A DNA stretch of 64,000 nt from Microbacterium ureisolvens (GTDB lineage: Bacteria; Actinomycetota; Actinomycetes; Actinomycetales; Microbacteriaceae). The notes under the pieces are model-generated. The model had not been told where the DNA came from. It searched no databases and worked only from the letters and a program-made list of their open reading frames with translations. Positions 56,810 through 64,000 of the stretch are shown piece by piece (within the stretch, counting starts at the first letter, position 1; every line of letters starts with the position of its first letter). The position numbers and the translations under genes are program-made. The stretch lies in the NCBI RefSeq assembly GCF_015278315.1, contig NZ_JADIJE010000010.1:1-64000 (forward strand). Reading direction: 5' to 3'.

Positions 56810-56917
56810 GCCTCTCGATCTCTGATCGCGCGCGTTGCTCGTGGCAGCGGCGAAGGCAGCCGGTTCGGCGATCCGAAGCGGGAGCGACAGGTGTGCGCGG
56901 CCATGACGGCAGGCTCG

Positions 56918-56923
56918 TAGGCT
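56918..56923 (+). promoter_or_regulatory. Leaderless-type minus 10 box of the PaiB-like gene
   Basis: TAGGCT followed by 7 nt and the GTG at 56931. Confidence 0.55.
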
Positions 56924-56930
56924 GGGTTCC

Positions 56931-57572
56931 GTGCGCCAGAACCCGAGCTTCGCGATGTCCGATGTCGGCGAGATCCGCCGGCTCATCGAGCAGAATCCGT
57001 GGGTGACGATCGTCAGCTCCGCAGAGGCCGGGCTGGTCGCATCGCACTACGCGGTGCTGCTCGATCCCGACCGCGACGACCTGACGATCGTCGGTCACGT
57101 GGGCAAGCCCGACGATCTCATCCACGGACTGGGCGAGCGCGAACTCCTCGTCGTGGTGCAAGGACCGCACGGGTACATCTCGCCGGGCTGGTACGGCGAC
57201 ACCCAGAGCGTGCCGACCTGGAACTTCGTCTCGGCGCACCTGAGCGGGATTCCGGAGCTGCTCAGCGCGGAGGAGAACCTCGAGGTGCTCGAGCGGCTCG
57301 TCGCTCGGTTCGAGAGCGGGATGCCGCAGCCCCGCCTGATGTGGGAGCCGCCGAACGATCCCGAATTCGTGCGACGGCTGGAACGCGGCACGGTCGGCTT
57401 CCGCCTCACGCCCACCAAGGTGGTCGGCAAGCGCAAGCTCAGCCAGAACAAGTCGGACGAGATCGTCGAGACCGTCATCGGCGGACTCGAGGCGGGTGCG
57501 AGCCCGTACGCCGATCCTCGTCTGCCCGCAGAGATGCGCCGCGACCTCGAGACGCGGAAGGCCGCCCGGTGA
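56931..57572 (+). CDS. PaiB-like FMN-binding protein
   Basis: This 213-aa protein has the PaiB marks LIEQNPWVTIVSS, SHYAVLLDP and the QGPHGYISPGWY loop, and WNFVSAHLSG. PaiB was called a transcription regulator, but the fold is a split-barrel flavin-binding protein, and no DNA-binding domain is visible. MWEPPNDPEFVRRLERGTVGF and a C-terminal KRKLSQNKS are also family-like. Its stop overlaps the next start as GTGA. Confidence 0.9.
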   Translation: MRQNPSFAMSDVGEIRRLIEQNPWVTIVSSAEAGLVASHYAVLLDPDRDDLTIVGHVGKPDDLIHGLGERELLVVVQGPHGYISPGWYGDTQSVPTWNFVSAHLSGIPELLSAEENLEVLERLVARFESGMPQPRLMWEPPNDPEFVRRLERGTVGFRLTPTKVVGKRKLSQNKSDEIVETVIGGLEAGASPYADPRLPAEMRRDLETRKAAR

Positions 57573-59071
57573 CGCCGGCGCGCGGCGACGAACCCGACGT
57601 CCTCGCGAACGCCCGCCTCACCGGCTCGGACCGCACCGACCCGTTCGGCTCCGAGCCGGTCGACGTGCACCTCGCCGACGGCATCGTCGTCGACATCGCC
57701 CCCGCCGGCGCGCTGCCGCGCCGCGGCCGGGTGCTCGACGCGGACGGCGGGTGGGTGATCCCCGGCCTCTGGGACCACCACGTGCACACCGTGCAGTGGG
57801 CGCTGTCGGCCCAGCGTGTCGCGCTCGGCGGTGCCGCATCGGCGGCGGAGGCGGCCTCCCTGATGGGCGGCGCGGCGGCTCTTCCCGACGGCCGGCGCGT
57901 GGGCGGCGGATTCCGCGACGCATTCTGGCCCGACGCTCCCGAGCTCTCCGTCCTGGACGCCGCCACGGGGGACGTGCCCACCTACCTCATCAACGCCGAC
58001 GTGCACAGCGTCTGGCTCAATTCCGCCGCGCTGCGCCGCGAGGGCTTCGAGCCGGACGCCACCGGCATGCTGCGAGAGGAGCCCGCCTTCGAGATCTCCC
58101 GGCGCCTCAACGCCGTCGACTCGTCGGTGTCGGACCCGCTCGTGGCGCGGATGGCGCAGGATGCCGCCTCGCGCGGGGTCGTCGGCCTGGTCGACCTCGA
58201 CATGTCGTGGAACGAGGACGCCTGGGTGCGGCGGCTCGGGGCGGGGTTCGATGCGCTGCGCGTCTCGTTCGGCATCTACCCGCAGTACTTCGACCGCGCC
58301 GTCGCCGAAGGGCTGCAGACCGGCGACATCCGGGGCGCGACCTCCGATCTCGTGCGGGTCGGGCCCCTCAAGGTGATCACCGACGGCTCGCTGGGGACCC
58401 GCACCGCGGCCACTTCGCAGTCGTATCCCGGTGACCCGCACAACCACGGACTGCTCACCGTCGACCTCGCGACGCTCGTCGACCTGATGAGCCGCGCGAC
58501 CGCGGCCGGAATCGCCTCCGCGATCCATGCGATCGGCGACGTGGCGAACTCGCATGCGCTCGACGCCTTCGCCGCGACCGGCGCGTGGGGCACCATCGAG
58601 CACGCGCAGCTCGTGGCGCACGCCGACATCCCGAGGTTCGCACGTCTGGGAGTCGGGGCCAGCGTCCAGCCCGAGCACGCCCTGGACGACCGTGACCTCA
58701 CCGACACCGTGTGGGCCGGCCAGACCGCCCAGCCGTACCCGCTGCGGGCACTCGCCGACACCGGCGCGAACCTGCTGCTCGGCTCGGACGCGCCTGTCGC
58801 GCCGCTGGATCCGTGGGCCGCGATGGCGGCGGCGGTCTTCCGCACGCGCGACGGGCGCGAGCCGTGGCAGCCGCAGCAGCGGATCGACGCGGCGACCGCG
58901 CTCGGGGCGTCGACCCGCGGCGGCTCCGAGGAGCCCGCGAGGATCCAGCCGGGCGACGTGGCCGACCTGGCGATCTGCGACCACGACCCGCTCACCGCCG
59001 ACGATGCGGCGCTGCGCGGCATGCGCGTGGCGGCGACGCTCATCGCCGGCCGGCTGACGCACGTCGCCTAG
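57569..59071 (+). CDS. Amidohydrolase (YtcJ-like)
   Basis: This 500-aa metal hydrolase of the amidohydrolase_3 group has GGWVIPGLWDHHVHTV (metal His pair), TDGSLGTRTAA, AIHAIGDVANSHALD and IEHAQLV (metal histidines), and LGSDAPVAPLDPW (metal Asp). The product is likely a deacylase on an amide or formyl group; the substrate is unknown. The GTG at 57569 overlaps the PaiB-like stop, so the pair is an operon. Confidence 0.92.
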   Translation: MTPARGDEPDVLANARLTGSDRTDPFGSEPVDVHLADGIVVDIAPAGALPRRGRVLDADGGWVIPGLWDHHVHTVQWALSAQRVALGGAASAAEAASLMGGAAALPDGRRVGGGFRDAFWPDAPELSVLDAATGDVPTYLINADVHSVWLNSAALRREGFEPDATGMLREEPAFEISRRLNAVDSSVSDPLVARMAQDAASRGVVGLVDLDMSWNEDAWVRRLGAGFDALRVSFGIYPQYFDRAVAEGLQTGDIRGATSDLVRVGPLKVITDGSLGTRTAATSQSYPGDPHNHGLLTVDLATLVDLMSRATAAGIASAIHAIGDVANSHALDAFAATGAWGTIEHAQLVAHADIPRFARLGVGASVQPEHALDDRDLTDTVWAGQTAQPYPLRALADTGANLLLGSDAPVAPLDPWAAMAAAVFRTRDGREPWQPQQRIDAATALGASTRGGSEEPARIQPGDVADLAICDHDPLTADDAALRGMRVAATLIAGRLTHVA

Positions 59072-59085
59072 CCTCCACCGTCGGG

Positions 59086-59101
59086 CGGGGGTCTGCCCCC
59101 G
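59086..59101 (+). terminator. Short G-C hairpin after the amidohydrolase
   Basis: CGGGGG (59086-59091) pairs with CCCCCG (59096-59101) around TCTG, just downstream of the stop. Weak but well placed. Confidence 0.5.
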
Positions 59102-59181
59102 TACCGGTTCGGGAGGGGAGGGGATGCCGCGGCCACGGTCTCGGCGCGAGGCTGGGATCATGACATCCGAGGGAGACGCCG

Positions 59182-60573
59182 ATGACCGCCACCACTGAAC
59201 CGGCCCCGCTGCAGCCCATCGCCGCGCGACCGGCCGGCGCCGGCTTCTGGGGGTCCTACGGCCGCGCCTGGGCGCGTACGCCCGGCAGCGCGCTCTACCT
59301 CCTCGCGGTCTTCGTCCTCGCCATGATCTCGGTGAGCCTGCTCGCGTCGCTGTTCTGGACCGGTGTGGGACTGCTGATCATCTTCGTCGGCCTGCCCCTG
59401 GTGGTGCTCTCGCTCCTCATCGCGCGCGGCTTCGGCGTCGCCGACAGGTTCCTCCTGCTGCTGACCGGTCTTCCCGAGATCGCGGAGCCGGAGTGGAATC
59501 GTGACACGCCCGACGCGACCGGGTTCTGGGTGACTCTCACCAGGCCGATCCGCAACGCGCACTACTGGGTCTACCTCGTCCACGGCATGATCGTGAGCCC
59601 GATCATCAGCACCATCTCGTTCGTGCTGACCGTCGTGTGGCTCAGCGTCGGACTCGGCGGACTGACGTACTGGTTCTGGGGTGTCTTCCTGCCTCGTGGC
59701 GACGGCGGCGCTTGGGGGCATTACGTCGCCGATGCCCTGCCGTGGCTCTTCGGCGGCTGGTCGGGCTGGGCCGTCGAGGTCGCGCTCTACCTCATCGCAG
59801 GCATCGTGTTCACGATCACGATGCCGTGGGTGCTGGGCGGACTCGCGCGCGGCCATCACGCGGTCGCCCGGGGCATGCTCGGCCGGTGGAGCTCAGACGA
59901 GCTCGCCGCCGAGGTGCGGGCCGAGGCGGCCGCGCGCGGCGCGGCCGTGCACGCCGAGGACGTCGCCCTGCGACGGCTCGAGCGCGACATCCACGATGGA
60001 CCGCAGCAGCGCCTGGTGCGGCTGCAGATGGACCTCGCCGCGCTGGAACGGCGAGCGGCGGCGGGCGACACGGATGCCGCCGCCGAGCTCGCCCGCGACG
60101 CGCGCGGCCACGCGAAGGCGGCGCTCGACGAGCTGCGTGCCCTCTCGAGCGGCGTCGCTCCGCCCCTGCTCCAGGACCGCGGCCTCGCCGCGGCCCTCGA
60201 CGCCCTGGCCACCGGGTCGCCGCTGTGGGTGCAGGTCGAGGTGGACCCCGCGATCGACCGCGCCGTCAGCCAGGAGGTCGCGCGCACCGTCTACTTCGTC
60301 GTCGCCGAGCTCATGACCAACGCCGTCAAGCACTCCGGCGCGACGGGTGTCACCCTCCGCGTCACTCTCCGGCGAACCCCTGCCGGTGCGCCCACTCATC
60401 TGGACGTCTGGGTCGTCGACAACGGCCGCGGCGGCGCCGCGATCACTTCGGGTCACGGCCTCGAGGGACTGCGGGAGCGTGTCGCGGGCCTGCGCGGGGT
60501 GCTGGTCGTGACGAGCCCTGTCGGCGGGCCGACATCCGTCGGGGCGCACATCCCGCTCGGAGGGACGCCGTGA
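59182..60573 (+). CDS. NarL-type sensor histidine kinase
   Basis: This 463-aa kinase has a membrane sensor of the putative-sensor type (four helices, about 35-215), then a HisKA_3 dimerisation part ERDIHDGPQQRLVRLQMDLA with the phospho-His in RDIHDG, and a HATPase domain with ELMTNAVKHS and DNGRGGAAITSGHGLEGLRERV. AGGGAGA precedes the ATG. Its stop overlaps the regulator start as GTGA. The signal is unknown, and no ABC transporter, the usual partner, is adjacent. Confidence 0.94.
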   Translation: MTATTEPAPLQPIAARPAGAGFWGSYGRAWARTPGSALYLLAVFVLAMISVSLLASLFWTGVGLLIIFVGLPLVVLSLLIARGFGVADRFLLLLTGLPEIAEPEWNRDTPDATGFWVTLTRPIRNAHYWVYLVHGMIVSPIISTISFVLTVVWLSVGLGGLTYWFWGVFLPRGDGGAWGHYVADALPWLFGGWSGWAVEVALYLIAGIVFTITMPWVLGGLARGHHAVARGMLGRWSSDELAAEVRAEAAARGAAVHAEDVALRRLERDIHDGPQQRLVRLQMDLAALERRAAAGDTDAAAELARDARGHAKAALDELRALSSGVAPPLLQDRGLAAALDALATGSPLWVQVEVDPAIDRAVSQEVARTVYFVVAELMTNAVKHSGATGVTLRVTLRRTPAGAPTHLDVWVVDNGRGGAAITSGHGLEGLRERVAGLRGVLVVTSPVGGPTSVGAHIPLGGTP

Positions 60574-61262
60574 CCGATCCCTATCCTGAGGGGATGACCG
60601 CCGCCTCCGATTCCGCACCGCTCCGCGTCGTCCTGTTCGAGGACTCCGTCCTCCTGCGCGAGGGGCTCGTCCGGCTGTTCGACGAGGCCGGCTACGTCAC
60701 GGCGGGTGCGTGGGGCGACGCCGACGACGTGGTCGCCCGAGTCCGCGAGGCGCGCGCCGATGTGGCGATCCTCGATGTGCGTCTGCCGCCGGGATTCCGC
60801 GACGAGGGGATCCGTGCCGCGCTGGCCGTCCGCGCCGCGCTGCCGGCGGTCGGCATCCTCGTGCTCAGCCAGTACGTCGAGGGCGTGTACGCCCGCGAGC
60901 TCCTCGCCGGGGGCGAGGGCGGTGTCGGCTACCTCCTCAAGGACCGCGTCACATCGTTGGAGGAGTTCACCGACGCCGTCCGCCGCGTCCGCGAGCGGGG
61001 CACGGTGCTCGACCCGCTGGTCGTGCAGGGACTGCTCTCAGCGCGACCTGATCCGCTGGCCACCCTCACGCCGCGCGAGCGCGACGTCCTCACGCTCATG
61101 GCGGAGGGGCGCAGCAACGCGAGCATCGCCGAGCGGCTGTTCATCGGCGTCGGCGCGGTCGAGAAGAACATCAGCGCCATCTTCGCGAAGCTCGGCCTCG
61201 AGGAGTCGGGAACCGAACACCGTCGCGTCCTCGCCGTGCTGGCGTTCCTGCAGCACCCGTGA
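60570..61262 (+). CDS. LuxR/NarL-type response regulator
   Basis: This 230-aa regulator has a receiver domain (about 17-130) with the acidic pair FEDS, the phospho-Asp in VAILDVRLP and the Lys in YLLKDRV, then a LuxR helix-turn-helix (LTPRERDVLTLMAEGRSNAS and VEKNISAIFAKLGL). GGAGG precedes the GTG at 60570; an ATG at 60594 is the alternative. It is the cognate partner of the kinase upstream. Confidence 0.95.
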   Translation: MTDPYPEGMTAASDSAPLRVVLFEDSVLLREGLVRLFDEAGYVTAGAWGDADDVVARVREARADVAILDVRLPPGFRDEGIRAALAVRAALPAVGILVLSQYVEGVYARELLAGGEGGVGYLLKDRVTSLEEFTDAVRRVRERGTVLDPLVVQGLLSARPDPLATLTPRERDVLTLMAEGRSNASIAERLFIGVGAVEKNISAIFAKLGLEESGTEHRRVLAVLAFLQHP

Positions 61263-61268
61263 GACGAC

Positions 61269-61297
61269 GAAGACCCCCGGGATCACCGGGGGTCTTC
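61269..61297. terminator. Bidirectional terminator between regulator and dps
   Basis: Arms 61269-61280 (GAAGACCCCCGG) and 61286-61297 are perfect 12-bp complements with a 5-nt loop, between convergent genes. Confidence 0.9.
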
Positions 61298-61315
61298 GCA
61301 TTCAGGCTTCGGAGC

Positions 61316-61798
61316 TCACTCCGCCAGGTGTGCGAAGAGGAACCAGCGGTCCTTCTCAAGCGACTCCTTGATGCCGATCGCGATGTCCTGGCTGGTGAGG
61401 TCGAACTCGTCGAGGCCGTCGATGGCCGCCTGGACATCCGCGATGACGGCGTCCATGTCGGTGATCACGTTGCGGATGAGCGCGTCCCACTGCGTGAAGC
61501 CGGCGGGGACGGCGGTCGCCGTCTTCTGCGCGACGGTGCCGACGCGGGCATCGACCGGAAGACCCAGGGCGACGATGCGCTCGGCGGCCTGATCGGCGCC
61601 GTCCTGCGCGTGTGCCACGACCGAGTCGAGAAGCTCGTGGATCGCGATGAAGTTCGCACCGCGCACGTTCCAGTGCGCCTGCTTGCCGTTCACGGCCAGG
61701 GCCTGCAGGCCCAGGACGACGGGGGTGAGGAACTGCGCCGTCGCGGCGGCGACGTCGGGGTTCGCTGCGGTTGCGGGGGTGGTCTGGGTGTTCGTCAT
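61316..61798 (-). CDS. dps: Dps, DNA-protecting ferritin-like protein
   Basis: This 160-aa protein forms dodecamers that oxidise and store iron and protect DNA. Ferroxidase residues are in HWNVRGANFIAIHELLD (His, His, Asp) and AAERIVALGLPVD (Glu). The N-terminus (TNTQTTPATAANPD) is short and not Lys-rich, so strong DNA binding is not obvious. GGAGG precedes the ATG at 61798. No iron box or stress promoter was recognised. Confidence 0.95.
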   Translation of the reverse strand: MTNTQTTPATAANPDVAAATAQFLTPVVLGLQALAVNGKQAHWNVRGANFIAIHELLDSVVAHAQDGADQAAERIVALGLPVDARVGTVAQKTATAVPAGFTQWDALIRNVITDMDAVIADVQAAIDGLDEFDLTSQDIAIGIKESLEKDRWFLFAHLAE

Positions 61799-61951
61799 GT
61801 CTCGCCTCCATCTCTCGGAGGGGCGCTCAGCTCGGCGTTCGTCCTCCAGTGACTGCAACGCTACTCAGCACGAGTCATTCCGCAAGCAAGAGAAGGCTGG
61901 GCTAAACCGGGAATCGGCAGGGTCGGTGCGGGGAAGGCCGGCGACAGCGGC

Positions 61952-61957
61952 TAACGT
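61952..61957 (+). promoter_or_regulatory. Leaderless-type minus 10 box of the acyltransferase gene
   Basis: TAACGT followed by 6 nt and the GTG at 61964. Confidence 0.45.
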
Positions 61958-61963
61958 CGATAG

Positions 61964-64000
61964 GTGCCTTCCGCCGATCACGACCTCGGACCGCAGCATC
62001 TGGGCGATCCCGCCAAGACCGTGACCCGCGAGCCTCGCGACCGTTCACCCGAGCACGCCGAGCCCTCACGCTTCCTCCCGCATGTCCAGGGACTGCGCGC
62101 GATCGCCGTGCTGTGCGTGGTGCTGTACCACTTCTGGCCGGGGCGCGTCTCGGGCGGCTACATCGGCGTCGACATCTTCTTCGTGATCTCGGGCTTCCTC
62201 ATCACGGCCCACCTGATGCGCGAGCTCATCGCGACGGGCACCGTGAAACTGGGGCAGTTCTGGGCCCGGCGCGCGCGACGCCTGCTGCCGGCATCCCTTC
62301 TCGTTCTGGTCTTCTGCGCGCTCGTCGTGATGTCGCCGTACCTCATGCCCACCTCCGCGCTGCCGAACGAGGTGCGCGAGATCCTGGCGTCGACGTTCTA
62401 CGTCGAGAACTGGTACCTGGCGCTGAACTCCGCCGACTATCTGAACCACGGCGGTTCGCCCACGACCGTCCAGCACTATTGGTCGCTGTCGCTGGAAGAG
62501 CAGTTCTACGTGATGTGGCCGCTCATCATGCTGCTGGCCGCCTGGATCGGGGTGAAGTGGTTCCGGGGTGCGCGGCGACGCGCCATCCTGGTGGCGCTGG
62601 GCGCCGTGACGGTCGTGTCGTTCGCGTTCTGCGTGTGGTTCACCATCACGAACCCCGCCCCGGCGTACTTCGTCACGTTCGGGCGGATGTGGCAGTTCGG
62701 CGTCGGCGCGATGATCGCACTGGTGCCGATGCTGCGGATCCGCAACGCGATCGGGAGCTTCATCCTCGGGTGGGGCGGCATCCTGCTGCTCGTCTACGTC
62801 ACGTTCACGTTCGACGCGCAGACCCCGTTCCCCGGGTACATGGCGGCGCTTCCCACCCTGGGCGCGGCTGCGATCATCGCCGCCTCGAACGCCGAGCGGT
62901 GGTGGTACCCCACCCGCATCCTCGCCATCCGCCCGGCGCAGTTCGTCGGCGACATCTCGTACTCGCTCTACCTGTGGCACTGGCCGCTCATCATCATCGC
63001 GCCGTCCGTGCCGTTCTGGGGGCTGACGATCTACCACCGGGTCGCGCTCCTCGTTCTCTGCTTCGTGCTGGCATGGCTCACGAAGCGCTTCGTCGAAGAC
63101 CCGGTCCGAGGCTGGAAGGTGCTCACCGGGCGGCCGGCTCGCGTGACGCTGTGGTCCTCGCTGGCGGCGATGATCGTCGTCGCGCTCGTCGCCGCGGCGG
63201 CCTGGTTCGTGAACGCACCCCTGTACAACCAGGGCACCCGAGACATCGCGCAGCTCCAGCAGGATCCTCCCGATTGCTTCGGCGCGGCATCCGTGCTCGA
63301 TCCTTCCTGCGCGGACGTGGACTTCGGCGACACGATCCTTCCCGCGCCGGGATTCGCGGGCATCGACCGTCCGGAGGATTCGCAGTGCTTCGTGCAGCTG
63401 ACCGACTCGCGGCCGGTCTCGTGCAACTTCGGGTCCGACGACGCCGACGCGCCCCGGGTCGCGCTCATCGGCGACAGCCACGCGTATCAGCTGTTGCCCA
63501 CGTTCCAGCGCATGGCCGATGAGAACGGCTGGCAGCTGGTGACCTGGTTCAAGGGCGCCTGCCCCTGGAACACGACGCCGCTGTCCACCCCGGGCGCCTT
63601 CGGCGCCGCGTGCACCGAGTGGCGCGAGCGCGTGCAGCGGGCGATCGACGACGCCGATCTCGATGCCGTGTTCACCGCGGCCATCGCGACCACTCCCTAC
63701 TCTTCGGCCGGCTACGACTCGGCGCACGACGCGGCGGTCGCCGGCTACCGCGACGCCTGGAGCACCGTGACCGACCGCGGCATCCCGGTGATCACGGTGG
63801 TCGACAACCCGGTGTGGGAGTCCGATCCCAACAAGTGCCTGCGCACGCGCGACGCCTCCGAATGCGACGGCGCCCGCTCCGACGTCCTGGTGGCGGACGA
63901 TCCGCTGCGGGATGCGGCATCCGGTGCCGATTCGGTGACCCTGCTCGACTTCACCGACGTGTTCTGCGGCGCCGAGACGTGCGCTCCCGTCGTCGGCGGC
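61964..64000 (+). CDS. OatA-like acyltransferase 3 with SGNH domain, partial
   Basis: This gene is open for 679 codons and runs off the window end. The N-terminal membrane part is acyltransferase 3: VQGLRAIAVLCVVLYHFWPG, GVDIFFVISGFLIT, FWARRARRLLPASLL, YWSLSLEEQFYVMWPL and YSLYLWHWPLIIIAP, with about ten helices to residue 405. A periplasmic SGNH hydrolase-like domain follows: VALIGDSHAYQLLPTF, and FKGACPW. The HWN-type end motif is not yet reached. Such proteins O-acetylate peptidoglycan, teichoic acid or polysaccharide; the target is unknown. Confidence 0.94.
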   Translation, partial: MPSADHDLGPQHLGDPAKTVTREPRDRSPEHAEPSRFLPHVQGLRAIAVLCVVLYHFWPGRVSGGYIGVDIFFVISGFLITAHLMRELIATGTVKLGQFWARRARRLLPASLLVLVFCALVVMSPYLMPTSALPNEVREILASTFYVENWYLALNSADYLNHGGSPTTVQHYWSLSLEEQFYVMWPLIMLLAAWIGVKWFRGARRRAILVALGAVTVVSFAFCVWFTITNPAPAYFVTFGRMWQFGVGAMIALVPMLRIRNAIGSFILGWGGILLLVYVTFTFDAQTPFPGYMAALPTLGAAAIIAASNAERWWYPTRILAIRPAQFVGDISYSLYLWHWPLIIIAPSVPFWGLTIYHRVALLVLCFVLAWLTKRFVEDPVRGWKVLTGRPARVTLWSSLAAMIVVALVAAAAWFVNAPLYNQGTRDIAQLQQDPPDCFGAASVLDPSCADVDFGDTILPAPGFAGIDRPEDSQCFVQLTDSRPVSCNFGSDDADAPRVALIGDSHAYQLLPTFQRMADENGWQLVTWFKGACPWNTTPLSTPGAFGAACTEWRERVQRAIDDADLDAVFTAAIATTPYSSAGYDSAHDAAVAGYRDAWSTVTDRGIPVITVVDNPVWESDPNKCLRTRDASECDGARSDVLVADDPLRDAASGADSVTLLDFTDVFCGAETCAPVVGG

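Noticed and set aside
62066..63727. A 553-codon minus-strand frame and a plus-strand frame at 62113
   Set aside because: Both are shadows of the partial acyltransferase gene, which has clear motifs and runs off the window.

Overview
The window is high-GC actinobacterial chromosome, best matched by Microbacteriaceae (Microbacterium-like). The support is the gene order (comM-dprA-xerC-M23-rpsB-tsf-pyrH-frr-cdsA; ssb-ettA-thioesterase-glbO-pepN-rpiB-nei), frequent GTG starts, a GlgE-pathway cluster, an Fe-S type ferrochelatase and many leaderless promoters. The genus is inferred from gene content and was not tested by any search.

Positions 1 to about 3570 are the right end of an integrated mobile element whose left end lies outside the window. 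It holds the tail of an IS3-like transposase, small unknown proteins, a small serine recombinase translationally coupled to a one-helix membrane protein, and a 511-aa large serine integrase. The integrase start codon lies about 30 bp from the junction with host DNA. The element interrupts comM (YifB Mg-chelatase-like AAA+ ATPase) just at its Walker B segment; only the C-terminal part of comM remains, directly overlapping dprA.

4181-12324 is the core block dprA, xerC, a degenerate M23 protein (minus strand), rpsB, tsf, pyrH, frr, cdsA and a DivIVA-like gene, with a 31-bp tandem repeat between dprA and xerC. 12383-18244 holds cell-envelope genes: a transglycosylase-like secreted protein, an alpha/beta hydrolase, an AI-2E-family membrane protein, a composite membrane/lipobox protein and a thioredoxin-TPR protein. 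18273-24695 (minus) is the glgX-glgE-glgB alpha-glucan operon. 24802-36515 holds tRNA thiolation (cysteine desulfurase, mnmA), ligA, fadD, the gatCAB operon and dinB. 36627-40572 has a GerW-like protein, a P-loop kinase-like protein, clpS with its partners, tRNA-His(GTG), orn, tRNA-Arg(TCT) and a YczE-type membrane protein divergent from a MocR regulator (40636-42060).

42631-56809 follows the Mycobacterium tuberculosis Rv2478c-to-Rv2464c order with extra genes inserted: ssb2, a lipoprotein, ettA, two thioesterases, a KsdD-like flavoprotein, truncated globin, MscS channel, pepN, ferrochelatase, rpiB and nei. 56931-64000 carries a PaiB-like protein, an amidohydrolase, a NarL-type two-component pair, dps and a partial OatA-like acyltransferase cut by the window edge.

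No CRISPR array, restriction system, recognisable phage structural gene or known defence system is visible. The most interesting local biology is the comM-targeting integrase element and what its junction does to promoters on both sides.
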